Positions 23,756 through 35,583 are shown, numbered from the stretch's first letter. The stretch is DNA of 64,000 bases from Piper betle (GCA_033002965.1 JAURVB010000767.1:1-64000), one strand, 5' to 3'. Numbers and translations are program-made. Notes: generated from the letters alone by a model not told the origin.

Positions 23756-25992
23756 TGTAAAAACCGTGGAAAAAAAAATAGAGGCCGCCGCGGTCCGGAA
23801 GGACCGAACGTGTTATATTCTTTACCCAGTTAATTGTTACCCATTTTATTTTTTTACCTGGTTATCCCGTTAAGTGAAATATAGTATTTTTACATACCCT
23901 AGCCATCATTTTATTTTATTTTATGAAGGATGTCCTCCACCCTAGCCTTCATTCACATTTTCTTCTCCTCTTCCTCGTCAGAGCGAGCATCCTCCTTGTT
24001 TTGGGTATTTTCCCTATCTTCTTTTCTTTTTCTTTCTTCCATTGGCAAGCACGTAGAGTTCATGTTTAGACATCACTGTTAATTTATTTGTTGTTGTTGG
24101 TGGATATCATGAACTGTTTAAAAACAATTGATTTTAATGTTGTAAATTGTTATAAAAAAATTACATTAATCTTAATTGATAATCATGAGGATTAAGGTTT
24201 TAAATCAATAAGAAAACAAATTAATTTTTACATGACTAAGATCCATGACTGACGAGTTCCCTTGTTCGGCAAGATGGGCAAGCACAGGCAAAGCTTCGCC
24301 GGGACTCGGTGGCGACGGTCGTTCCGACGTCGGAAGATGATCCTACTCTCTTCGTCGATCAGTGTATGGTCAATCTCACGTGTGTGGATGCCAGCCTGGG
24401 GTGGTAAATGGCCAAAAATAGAGGACAACAGCAAAAACAGTGGCGACGGCGGTGGGTGAAGAAATCCGGCCGTCTTGGGTGGCGATGGGTTCCAATCTAG
24501 CCAGGAAAGGTCGATAGGGGGTAGTGGGTGTCGAGGTGACCACCCAATTGTGGCGGCAACGCTCACCAGCAGTGGAATCAATAATGCGAACACATTGCTG
24601 GTGTGGTAGTGCAGGCGTCGCGAGGCGAACACCGTAACAGTATGGCAGGGCTAGGTGGCGACGATTGAAGGCGACCGGAGAAGATTGCCAACGGCGGCTG
24701 GAGGGTGGCTGCAGTCGGTAATAGAGGATGGCATTGGGGAAGAAGAAGAAGAAAAAATTCCCTTGGGTGGCAAACTTGTAAATAATGCTTGACTCGACAA
24801 AGTTTGAGTTAAATAATAATACCAACTCGTAATAAATCTTTAAGAATAATCATTTTAATGGGTTATTAAACTATAGTTGGGTAATAATCACAAACGTCGA
24901 ACCTAAATAGTATAATGAAAATAAATAAAGTTTGAAACTTTATTGAGTCGAATAATTTAAATTGTACTAATAATATTTATGAATTAAAATAACACAAATT
25001 ATCCTAAATAATTTAATCGAACAACTTAATTAATTAAATTGCTATAAATAATATTAGTGATTAAAAAATTATAACCGTAAATTAAATCATCAAGATCGGG
25101 GTTAAGTAATTATCACCACAAAGGGAAATTAAATACTTGTTTATCAGTTAATAATCACAAGATCGGGGTTAAGTGACAATTGCAAGATTGGGGTTAAGTT
25201 AATGAACTGGAAGATACTGACTAATCTTAGAATGAATTGGGAGACGATTTCTAATCTCATCAAGAATGAACTGGGAGACAATTTCTAATTTCAGAATGAA
25301 CTGGGAGATAATGACTAATCTTAGAATGACCTGGGAGACCACCTAAATCTCAGAATGAACTGGGAGAAAATTTCTAATCTCAGAACGATCTAAGAGACAA
25401 TTACTAATCTCAGAATGACCTGAGAGACTTTTACAAATCTCAAAATGACCTGAGAGACAATTACTAATCTCAGAATGACCTGAGAGACTTTTACAAATCT
25501 CAGAATGACCTAAGAGACAATTACTAATCTCACAATGACCTGAGAGATAATTACTAAAAGACTTGTGAAACGATAATAGAGACGGGTGAAATGATAATAG
25601 GGATTTTATTGACTTGTTTCATTTAATTATGCGGCTTAGTGGTTTTATCACTAACGCGGAACTGCCTCCGCAGGTGAGCAGCTTTGGACTGAAGAATAGA
25701 AGTGTGGTTGTTGGTTCTTTTACCAACCTAGGTATGGTGAATCGATAATAAAGTTGAACTTCCTTATTATTCTCTTGTGTAATAAATATGGCTATGGGAA
25801 ACGGTCCGAGACTGTGGGACGATTATTTTATATATTGTCATATGCATCAGAACTTATTTTTACGATCTATGAATTTTAGACTTAATTGCAGTATTAAAAT
25901 TCATGTTCTAGAATTATTATGTTCTTGCATGTTACGTTTACATTATTACATATTTTAGGTAACACCCGGTCCAGTTCGGGCAGGTCGTTACA
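23756..25992. mobile_element. Solo LTR (Ty3/gypsy type) inserted in viral ORF2
   Basis: The ends are TGTAAAAACCGTGG and GGTCGTTACA, so TGTAA/TTACA inverted termini. They are flanked by perfect 5-bp direct repeats ATATT at 23751-23755 and 25993-25997. Length 2,237 bp with no internal coding domain: a solo LTR left by LTR-LTR recombination. The viral ORF2 frame is continuous across the target site. A GC-rich block at 24240-24740 gives spurious long open frames. A ~60-bp stretch near 24775 resembles one near 43020 in the other solo LTR, so the two may be related families. Confidence 0.93.
25200..25560. repeat. Tandem repeat inside the solo LTR, 30-bp unit
   Basis: From 25351 to 25560 the sequence is seven 30-bp units in exact register, alternating two variants (one with GACAATTACTAATCT, one with GACTTTTACAAATCT), which makes a 60-bp higher-order period. 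Degenerate units extend left to about 25200. The shared core is CAGAATGACCTGAGAGAC. Confidence 0.92.
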
Positions 25993-25997
25993 ATATT

Positions 25998-26330
25998 GAT
26001 GAAGTGGTTACAGCTCTAAATACTCCACCTTCTCCTATATTGGCTGGATATGGACAACCTCAAGAATTATTTTGTTATAGATGTGGTCATTATGGACATA
26101 TTGCTGAAACCTGCACAAAGGGAAATGATTATCCTTCAATTAAGAAGATTTGTTTTTATTGTGGAGATTCAAATCATTCCGTAAAATATTGCTATGCAAA
26201 AGAAAATGATTCTCCAACACCCAGTGCAACTCCTAGACGTGAAGCTACTTCAGCAAAGTCAGAAACATCTCCTGCTACAGTAGCAACGGAATCAACATAT
26301 ACTCATTTATCTACTCCAAAAGGGGAATGA
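25998..26330 (+). pseudogene. Viral ORF2, 3' part, with two CCHC zinc knuckles
   Basis: An open frame of 111 codons including stop, in phase with 22547-23755 once the LTR and one target copy are removed; together about 513 residues. It contains two knuckles of form C-x2-C-x4-H-x4-C: CYRCGHYGHIAETC and CFYCGDSNHSVKYC. A Ser/Thr/Pro-rich tail follows. Twin knuckles suggest nucleic-acid binding. This is the best-preserved part of the virus, with no internal stop. Confidence 0.88.
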
Positions 26331-26332
26331 CA

Positions 26333-26445
26333 TGACATCATCATGCAATCTGCCACGTTATCATGAAATCTACCATGACATCATGAAATCTGCCACGTCG
26401 ACACCTTATCGCCCAAGTCATCTTATCTTTAAGATCTTATAAATA
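26333..26445 (+). promoter_or_regulatory. Viral promoter: repeated activator words and TATA box
   Basis: The TATA box TATAAATA is at 26438-26445. Upstream, 26333-26400 holds tandem, slightly varied units containing TGACATCA, ATGAAATCTGCC and CCACGT. TGACATCA resembles the TGACG-type (as-1/bZIP) elements of caulimovirus promoters and CCACGT is G-box-like. It starts within a few bases of the ORF2 stop, the expected place for the pregenomic RNA promoter. Confidence 0.82.
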
Positions 26446-26640
26446 CGGGAAGATAGAATCAGAACGGGACAGAGCCTTCACCTTCGAGCTTCTCTTCTCT
26501 TCACGTCTTTTCATCTTGTCTTCTACTTCTTGCTTTCTGTATCCTTCTTGTGTAAATTAAATAGTGTAATTGTGTGTGAAGACAAGAGTGTTATTGTGCG
26601 ATTGTGTATGGTGTGAAGCTTGTAAATCAAAGTTTGAAGA

Positions 26641-26646
26641 AATAAA
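26641..26646 (+). terminator. Viral poly(A) signal
   Basis: AATAAA lies about 200 bases after the TATA box. In Caulimoviridae the signal sits just downstream of the promoter, so pregenomic RNA is terminally redundant. Function inferred from position. Confidence 0.65.
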
Positions 26647-26670
26647 GTATGTTCAATTTCTTTTAAGATA

Positions 26671-26818
26671 GTTCATTATGAACTATATATTTGAACTTTG
26701 TTCTTCATGAACTATATGGAAGCTGTTCTTTAAGAACCATATTCTTTGTTCGTTAAGAACTATAATTGTTCTTCAAACTATAATTGTTCTTCAAGAACTA
26801 TATTAGTTCCTCTGGAAC
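26671..26818 (+). repeat. Array of seven short palindromes in the viral leader
   Basis: Seven units of form GTTC-N5-GAAC start at 26671, 26700, 26725, 26748, 26768 (shortened), 26786 and 26806, for example GTTCTTTAAGAAC. Spacing is 18-29 bases. Linkers share ACTATA-type words. It lies between the poly(A) signal and the second primer site, in the leader of the presumed pregenomic RNA. Confidence 0.85.
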
Positions 26819-27048
26819 CATATTGTTTAAAATATTATATAACTTGTTTATTTTGGAGATCATTGACTAAAAGGTAACGGTATTTGTGTAGTTCTTTTAT
26901 TGTCTTCTCTTTCTTAGTTATTATATTCTATTGTTTGTGATTTAATAGTTGTAATGTTTAGAGTTTGTGTTTGATATTTGTGTGTTTAGTGTTTAGTAAT
27001 GTTTGGTATTTAAAAGATCGGGCTAAATCTTTGGTGAAAAAACTACCT

Positions 27049-27060
27049 TGGTATCAGAGC
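27049..27060 (+). promoter_or_regulatory. Viral primer binding site, second copy
   Basis: TGGTATCAGAGC again, followed by sequence closely matching the first copy. It marks the point where the viral genome begins its second round. Confidence 0.93.
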
Positions 27061-27201
27061 CTTACTTCTGAAAGATTACTTAAGTAGGTGATAGTGTCCA
27101 GATCCTAGTAAGTCTTGAACAACTGAGGTTAGGCGCATAGGCAATTTTGGATTGGTTGGCTTTACCTAGGAAATTCCTGCTTAGGTACTCCTTTAGTTAT
27201 T

Positions 27202-27686
27202 ATGGCTTTTTTAACAAGTTTAGTCAAAAAATCTCAAAGTTTGTCTGATCGAAAGAATTCTAAACAACTAATGTATAATAATCTAGAACAAAATTTAAAT
27301 AAATGGAATATTCCTAAAGTAAATTTAACAAAAATATATAATAAGGGCTTTATCGAATTTAAACAAGCTTATGTGATAAAAACGTTTGAACATAGTGTAA
27401 GTATAGAAAATTACACTAAAACAATAAATTAATAGAAGAATTAAAATAAGACTATAAATATATTCATCCTGGTTTAATACAAGTAGCTATAAAATCGTTA
27501 ACAAGAGGTGGATTAAATACTTCTCTTTTACTATGTTTAAGAGATAAAAGACATAACAAGTTTAATGACTCATTGTTAGGAGTTATTGAATCCACCCTTT
27601 GTATTGGCCCAATTTATTTTAATTGTTATCCAAACTATTCAATAAGCTTACATGACCCAAATATAAATGAAGCTTTAGCATTAAAC
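27202..27686 (+). pseudogene. Second copy of viral movement-protein start, truncated
   Basis: The same ATG and first residues as at 17371 (MAFLTSLVKKSQ). By hand I count roughly 32 substitutions over about 660 bases between the two copies, nearly all transitions. A 16-base deletion at about 27429, between direct repeats AATAAATT, breaks the frame. Viral similarity ends at a TA microsatellite. Confidence 0.9.

Positions 27687-27738
<52 letters not shown>
27687..27738. repeat. (TA)n microsatellite at the right viral junction
   Basis: About 25 uninterrupted TA units exactly where viral similarity stops. TA dinucleotide sites are known partners of pararetrovirus integrations, though the repeat may have expanded later. 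Confidence 0.9.
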
Positions 27739-27739
<1 letters not shown>

Positions 27740-27999
27740 ATCTCCCTACAATGAAGGTTAAGAGTTTTTTTTCATTCTCATTACGTTTCAAGCTTTCTTC
27801 CATTGTGATTAATTCTGGCCCTACAAGAATTTTATGAGTTCATTAATATTTACTTACTTTAAAATTATTATCATTATTATTAGCTTGATTGTGGTACTGT
27901 TATTTCTAATGATAAGTTGAAGTTATAATAGTTTTTATCTTCTCCCATAGACACTGCTTTGCTTTGATTCAATAACTGGCCTTCCAATTCTATATCCAA

Positions 28000-30900
28000 A
28001 TGGGAGGAGATGGTGAAATAATTTATACCTCACTTTCAATCAATGGAGATACCCATTAAGCTCGAACATTTAAAATTGTGCGAAGGGAAAAGGACTAGGC
28101 ATTTGGTTCATATGTGAAAAAGTTTTGAAATTTGGTATCACAAATGAAGGTACTCCTGATAATGAGGTTGTGAAAATTTGTGGTATGAATACTGGTCAAG
28201 TAGTTTGGTTTCTTGGTAGTTCCCCGAGCAATAATTTTAAAGAACTATTTGAAAAAGTTATTGTTTATGAAAAATTATAATGAATTGCAGCTGCTAACAA
28301 ACTTGCTAAAGCATCCATTAATACTGTGACAGACTATATTCCTCGGGAGGGTGATAAAAAGCCTAACAATAGCAATTCCCGAGATACTTACAAAGAAAGT
28401 AATAAATCTCGCTAATAGTGGCACGATTTAGATGAGTATACTTTTGATCTCAACGACACTTAAAAGATGATTTGATTTATTGTTGGCGGACAATAGAATC
28501 ATACCAAAGGATCCTCCCATGCCTTTAAAGTCAGAGGATGCATAAAAAGTAAACTTTTATCATTTTCACAATACAGTAAATCATCCCACTCGTAAGTGTC
28601 GACTCATAATGGAAAAAATTCAAAAGTTGCTTGATGATGAGAAAATTAAATATCAATCTAATGCTAAGATACCAAGGGCTGGTGCGGCTATTATGATGGC
28701 TACTCATGACCTTTTAATTGAGATGCCACCTGACCTAGTCATTGATGAAACTCATACCACCCAAGTTGGTAAAAATTCTTGTGACTTCTTCTAGGCAACA
28801 TAACGAAAAAGTTGTTAAATTCTAATAATGTTATCATGGAAGAAGCAAAGTCTTATACCACAGCTTCACAACTGACATGTTCTATTATTGTCATTGATTG
28901 AGGATCTTCACCTCGTGCGAATAAAAGAGATGATTATGATATCATTAGGTATATTTATTCAATACCAGCTATTAGTAATATGCTAGATGTATTGTGTGTT
29001 TCATCTACCATTAGATGGACAGTTGATTGTGTATCAGCGGATGTTGTTATAAAGCATGGTGGAGTTGGTGTTTTCTTCACACAAGATGGAGGGATGAAAG
29101 ATTATATAATTGATGCTGAGTTTTTCGGTTGTCTATTACCAGTGTTAACAAAGGTCAATAATGAGCAAAGATCCAGGACAAATCCTTACATGGCTTCATG
29201 CAAATGACACCCTAACGCTACCTATGACATTATTACTTTCTCCAATGAAGATCTTCGTCGCCCATAGTCAAATCATAATCATCTAGTTTTTGTCAGTGTC
29301 GAACACCGTAACAAAGTAATTTGTAACCTAGTTGATCCTCATGCTTCGACTAACCTATCACCTATTCACATCTTACATGAATTAAGATATACATTGGAGA
29401 ATTTGGTGTCATCCACTACTCAATTTCATCTATCTCACTTATTACTTGTGATTTTATGGGGACAATCTCCTTGTATATTTTAGTAGGACCATTCACTATG
29501 ATGCATATTTTCTATGTAGCGAACATTGATCCTGTTTTTCACATGCTATTAGCACATCCATGGATCTATAACCACCGATGTGTTCCTTCTTCATGCCACC
29601 AATGCATAAAAGTTGTGTCAATCAAGGGCAACCAAGTCCAAGTTCTGGAGCTTAAAAATCCTTTCATATTTGAAGAAGTTCATTTTACCGAAGCAGCATT
29701 CTTCATGGCTGGGAATGTTTTATAACGTGCCCGCCAAAAGCAAATTGCTTATACATTTCCTGCATTTGTCAGCCAACTCCCGCAAAAGGTTCTCAAGTGC
29801 AATAAGTCTCTAATTATGTCTTAGCCAACATTATTGCCTATTGTTGAAGACATGCTTATCCTTTTAAGAGTAAATTTACATGACAGGGAACCATCAAAAT
29901 CGTTGGTCATTGCTGTAGCATCAACTATGGTGGAAAAAGTAAAAATTGTTCATGAGGAAAGTGAATGGATGCTGAGCAAATTCTATAGCTTGAATCATCT
30001 ATAAAGAAAGTGCTCACTTTAGAGCATTGAATAGGGCCACTCCCACTCAAGCCTCATCTACGTATTAACCTACATACCTTAGAAAGTCGTACTTCTATAC
30101 TGTTGTTCTCTAAACCTAATACACATGCACCCTTTTCATGGGGGCTATATCTCATGTATAAAACAACGCTGAGTCATGTAATGTTCAACCCGCACCACCT
30201 CACTTCGAGGATGGAGTAGCTTTGGTTGCCAAGCAACTATTTGAAATTAATCTCGGTACAGTATGTGATCATCAATGTCCAGCTTTTCTCGGTACTAGCT
30301 TTGATAGTCTTGAGTGGTGCCAATTGATTAATTTACTTCGACTATATAAAGATTGCTTTGCATGGTCGTATGATGAAATGTCTAGTTTATCACAAAATAT
30401 TCCAGTACACAACTAAGCAATTAAATCGGGTTTTTCTCCTATTAAACAAGCCAAAAGAAAGTTTAGCCCTGCTATGGAAATATTTATTTCAACAGAAATC
30501 ATGAAATTAAAAGCAGCTAAATTTATTCATGAGGTGCAATATCCATATTGGATAGCCAACATAGTACCGGTTAAAAAGAAAATTGGTCAATTACACATTT
30601 GTGTGGATCTTAGAGATGTGAATAAAGCATGTCTAAATGATACTTTTTCACTTTCATTATCTAATATGTTGCTAGATAATGTGGTAGGGCATCAAATTTT
30701 CTCCTTCATAAATGGCTTTAGTAGATACAATTAGATTTGTATGGCCCCATAGGGTGAAGAAAAGATGACATTTTATACACCGATAGGTACTTATTGTTAC
30801 ACAATAATATCTTTCAGTCTTGAGAATAATGGTGCTACTTATCAAAGGGCAATGCAACATATTTTCATAGACATGCTACATGAAGACATGGAGGACCTTT

Positions 30901-32110
30901 GCAATGTGTTCTCCAATGGTGTTGCAAAAATAATTTGCAGTTAAATCCACTAAAATGTACTTTTGGTGTATCCTCCGGACAATTTCTCAGATTTTTGGTT
31001 TACTCACCTGACATCCAAATTGATCCATCTAAATTGCAAGTCATCACTGAAATGGCTCCACCTCCTCACTAAGGTAACTTCAAAGTTTACTAGGGAAGTT
31101 GAATTACATACATTGGTTCCTTTTAAACTTGTCGGCAAAATTCTCCCCTAACTCAAATGTTAAGAAAAAGTGAATTGTTTGTGCGGTTTGAGGATTGTCA
31201 AAGGTCCTTTGCTAATATCAAAGAAGAGTTTTTGGGACCCCCGATTCTCCTTGCACCCATCCTTGGGCGTCCTTTAATCCTGTACATCTCTCATACAGGT
31301 TTGGCAATTGCCACTGTTCTTTCTCAAGTCAATGAGCTGGGTAGAGAGAGACATGTTTAATATTTAATTTGAGCAATGAATATGACGGAGAAAAAATATT
31401 TGGTGGTGCAGCAAGATTGTTTGGCTTTAGTTTTTGCTACTCAAAAACTTTGTCATTATTTTCCAACTGACGAAGTCTATCTTCGATTGCATGACAATCC
31501 AATGTGACACTTCAACAACCTGCTATGTTCGAACTTGTTGCCCGTCGGTTGGTGAAACTTATGGAGTTTGATATATAATGCTTCACTCAAAAAGCTATAA
31601 AAGGTCAAACCTTAGTTGAGCTTTTGGCTAGCCATCTCACTCTTCCAACAGATAAAAAGGTTAATCCAAGTATAAATGTTGCAAATATTATTCCTAATCA
31701 CTAGACACTCTACGTTGACTGTGCGGTTGTCGGCCTTCGTGGTGATGCTAGTCCTGCCTTCGTGGTGACGCTGGTCCTCGTGGAGGTGCTGGTATAGTTC
31801 TTATGTAGCCTGATGGACAACTGCATCATGCCTATAACCTTAACCTTTGTTGCACCAATAATTATGCTGAGCATGAAGCCTTTGTGTTTGGCTTAATTCA
31901 TGCCCAGGACCTTAAAGTAAAAATGTTGTTGGTTTGTGGAGATTCTTTGTTGGTCATCCAGTAAACTGTTAACAATTTTAGTGTTAAAGAAGCCCACCTA
32001 GTCAATTGCAAGACTTGTGTCACAAACATGTTAGAGAATTTTGACGAAGTCAGGTTTAAACACATCCCTCGGTCTTCAAATCGCATGGCTGATGCTCTTG
32101 GAGTGTTTGT
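28000..32110 (+). pseudogene. Ty3/gypsy polyprotein remnant, Tat-like lineage
   Basis: Heavily broken gag-pol order on the plus strand. A gag tail lies at about 28440-28790. A protease-like region lies at about 29230-29720, with HRNKVICNLVDPHAS where an active site is expected and HMLLAHPWIYNHRCVPSS after it. The RT start is CFAWSYDEMSSLS (about 30350), then KFIHEVQYPYWIANIVPVKK and CVDLRDVNKAC (about 30510-30630). The first RNase H is at about 31160-31480 and a second RNase H-like domain at about 31700-32100 (NNYAEHEAFVFGLI, HIPRSSNRMADALG). Two RNase H domains are a Tat-group trait. No LTRs found; integrase not seen. Confidence 0.85.
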
Positions 32111-32199
32111 TTTCGTCCATGCATTTGCTCGGCTCGGTTCATGCCACTTGCTAATCTGGCTGAGTCCATGTGCTCGCCTGACTAAGTTTAGTTGGCTCG

Positions 32200-34897
32200 G
32201 CCTAGTCGAGTAATAGACTTGCTTCGCCTTGTTGGATTGAATCACTGATTCATGTCTGTGGACTTGATTAGTCGATTTAACTTTGATTCGACTAGCCCGA
32301 GTTGATCAAACAACTTTTTTGTGCTCATTTGAATATTGGTGAAACTTGTATTTACTAAAGAGAGTTTTTAGACCTAGGGTGTACACACTACGTACATCAC
32401 AAGTGACAAATACTCCTTTAAGTAACTACACTTACTAAATTGTAACTATTGTCAATTGATAGATTTGAGGCCTAAAACCACTTACTTCAATGGAACGAAG
32501 GAAAGATTTTGTAATTGAGAGTTTCTTTATAAATTTTTGTACCTCGAAGCATTTATGAATAAAAAGTTTAACTTGTGTTATTTTTCTATGCAAATTTTGT
32601 ACTTAATAGTTAATTTAATTGAGATATTTTTTTAATGATAAGTGCACCTTGTTTAAACCCCGAACTCTAGTATTTGCATCATATAAGCCCTTAACGAGAG
32701 AGACAACAACCCTCATTTTTATTTTATGAGTTTGTGCAAAAGGCCACACACATGCCACAATTTTGCACAAATAGCATACTCAATTTAATTTTCTACAAAT
32801 TTTTATTTATTTATTTATTTATTGTCAAGAAAATAAAATTAGACTATAATTCTATTCGAATTAAAAAACTTTTAAAAAATAAACTCCATGTAATTATTAA
32901 ATTTTTACTCATTAAAATTAAAATTAATTTTAGCTGTATAAATATTCATTTTTTATTTTTTTGTTAAAATTAAATAAATATTCATTTTTTATTTTAAAAT
33001 AATATATTAATATTTTTTGAAATTAATTTTATATACTCTTAATATATATTTTGTTAATAAGTTTTAAATGTATCCTACGTATCACGCATGTCCTTGATTA
33101 GTTGATAATGATATTAATGAATTAAAGTTTGCACTTAATAATACATACTTAATGAAAGATTTTTATTTATTTATTTATTACTATTTATGTATAGGAAGAC
33201 TTAGAATATAATTTATCCAAATTAAAAATCATAAAATTCTGATAAATTCTATTTAATTATTAAAATTTCACTTGAATTAATTTTTCACTTATTAATACCT
33301 ATTCAATTAAAATTATTACTTAATTTCATATAAAGTCAAAATTACTCATAATATTTGTATATAACTATTATACTCTAAAATATATATCTTTTGTCAAAGT
33401 TAAATAGATATTCATTGTTTTATTTAAAAATAATAATTAATATTTTAAATTTATTTATTAATATATATTAATAATAAATTTTAAATATACCTTACACATT
33501 GCACAATCTTTGGCTAGTTTTTATAAATTTAATTTGCGCCGACGAAGTTTTTAATTTAATAACTTACTAGATTTGGTTTTATTTATTTATTAAATTATTT
33601 TGATTCAAAGCTAGCCTAAAGGATATATCGTCCATTATTGTTTCTAGTAATTATATAAACTTTTCCATTAGCCCGTAATTTTCAAAATAAATCTGTCAAA
33701 TCCATAGCCGATTTAATCTGATAAAAAAATATAAAAAGTGAGAAAAATAATGAAATGTATTAATATAAATATTTTAAAATATAATTTTGTATAGCATAAC
33801 CTATTCAGATCAAATACGGATGTATCATATCTGAATATTTGTTAATATATAATATAGAAAAATAGTCAAACTTGTATCCGATTCATATCCTATCTGAATA
33901 TTTTTGAATATATTATATAAAAAATAGTCAAACCCGTATCCGATCCGATCTAAAATGGACGAGTGGATGTATCTCTACTAATGGGTTGCAACAAAGAGAT
34001 CCTTTATTTTCGTATTTAATTATTTTAGTTGTGAAAACCTTATCTCACGTGCTTTTTACAGCAAAAAATAGTGACCAATTTTGTGGAATTAAAGTCGCTC
34101 TGCAGCTGTCCGACTAGTTCTAAGTAAAGTCAATCTTGACCAAGTAGGTTTGATTCCTTAACACCCTTTAAAATTTCAAGAAAATGCCAACGCAAATTAT
34201 CAATTTGCAAAAAATTTCTCTCTTTTTGTCTAACTTACATCACACGTATTTAATTCTTTGATGATGTTGAAAATGAACTCGCTGCCATCAAGATCAATGT
34301 ATCTAGGAATTCCACTTTGTTTTTGGGTTAAAAAGAATAATTTCAACATCATGTCTCAAAGAATCAAAATAAGGTCACGAGTTTATTGAGTATAGTCTTA
34401 CATCTCTGTGGAAAAAAGGGAGTGACCTGCATAAGTGTTGGTTCCCCAATATTCTAAAATGGTTAATTATTTTAGGGTGAAACCCATGAACCCATTTTCA
34501 CGTGATATCAAAGCCAACATGCCTCTAAGACTCCTCATGTGTGGTTACGCCTGTAAAATTATAAGCTCAATGCGGTGCATACGTAGTCATTCGGTCACGT
34601 ATGAGTGGTCCACGTGCAAAGTTTAATTTTTTTTGCACATGTGGGGAGGAGGGGGTTATTGAGTATAGTTTCACATTTCTAGGGAGAAAGAGTGGTAATT
34701 AATATAAATATAGGTTCCTAGTTATTTTGGAGTGAAGCCTATCAATCCATTTTCACATAGTTATAAAATTTATCCTTATCAAGGGCAAGGAAGACTAGAC
34801 TAGTTTGTTGAAGGTGGTTAATGATGGAAGAAGTGATTATTAGTTGTTTGATAAACATGCCATTTGCTAATTTGGAAGTAGGACTAGATTGCAAGTT
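32200..34897. other. AT-rich intergenic, dispersed-repeat debris
   Basis: No gene seen. The segment 33590-34300 is homologous to sequence at 40150-40690 plus 43450-43690. About 33790-33960 resembles the repeat at 1-240. Poly-A/T and TTTA runs are common. Confidence 0.55.
34386..34770. repeat. Degenerate direct repeat pair
   Basis: About 34386-34510 and about 34655-34770 align in the same orientation. Shared words include TTATTGAGTATAGT, GTTCC, TATTTT and CCATTTTCAC. A small old tandem duplication or the remnant of a short repeat-flanked element. Confidence 0.6.
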
Positions 34898-35493
34898 GAA
34901 AGTGTAAAACCTGTGATTCAAATCAAGGGTTTATAAATTTGACCCGATCGGTTTGACCGTTATTTTTAGTTAAGTTAAGTTTTAATTACAAAACAACTAT
35001 TCGTTTTTCTCACCCGACTATTCATTTTTCTCACCTGACCATTCATTTTTCTCACCATGACATCTATATATTCCACACTTCTGACACTGTCACCATTCAT
35101 CCTTTTCACCCAACTTCCTTCTTCTTTTTCTTCCTTCTCTTTCCTCCCATGATCCTTACTCAAGCCAGCCACAACCTCGTCGCCGTCACCACATGACTGA
35201 CAATTAGGTACGGAGTAGGAGTTCGCCGTTTAGGCGCTAAGCCACGCTCGGAGCTTCTACCAGGTTTGTTTAGAACTTGGCCCTAATTTATTGCTCTATT
35301 CTATCGTGATTTATTTTTATAGATTGTAGGATGAGTTAAGTGGTGTTCTATTTAATCCTACTTAACCCTAGTCATTTAATCGATCAATCTTCCGGATTAA
35401 TAACCCTCAAGGATGAGATCCCTTGAGTATATTTTTGAATACAAGATCCACCACAAGTTGCCTTCGGGCCTGTTATATAAATCCCTACCCAGA

Positions 35494-35497
<4 letters not shown>

Positions 35498-35538
<41 letters not shown>
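35498..35538. repeat. (TA)n microsatellite
   Basis: About 20 uninterrupted TA units. Absent from the 3' LTR, so it arose or was lost after insertion. Confidence 0.95.
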
Positions 35539-35541
<3 letters not shown>

Positions 35542-35583
35542 TTTATATTTTTCAATAACCGTACTACACGAGTGACCATGTGC

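Larger units (their letters stand above)
17213..27686 (+). mobile_element. Endogenous pararetrovirus (Caulimoviridae, florendovirus-like), more than one genome length
   Basis: An integrated copy of a plant double-stranded-DNA pararetrovirus. Order: primer site (17218), ORF1 (17371-22551), ORF2 (22547-26330, split by a solo LTR at 23756-25992), promoter with TATAAATA (26438), AATAAA (26641), leader, second primer site (27049), second ORF1 start (27202) up to a TA microsatellite at 27687. The two primer sites are 9,831 bp apart, or 7,589 bp after subtracting the 2,242 bp of LTR plus target copy. Two ORFs, tRNA-Met priming and genome size fit florendovirus-type members; genus is my inference. 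Stops and frameshifts throughout show the copy is not functional. Confidence 0.93.

Noticed and set aside
24228..24825. Long minus-strand open frames (134 and 149 codons)
   Set aside because: They lie inside the solo LTR in its GC-rich block, overlap each other in different frames and show no motif.
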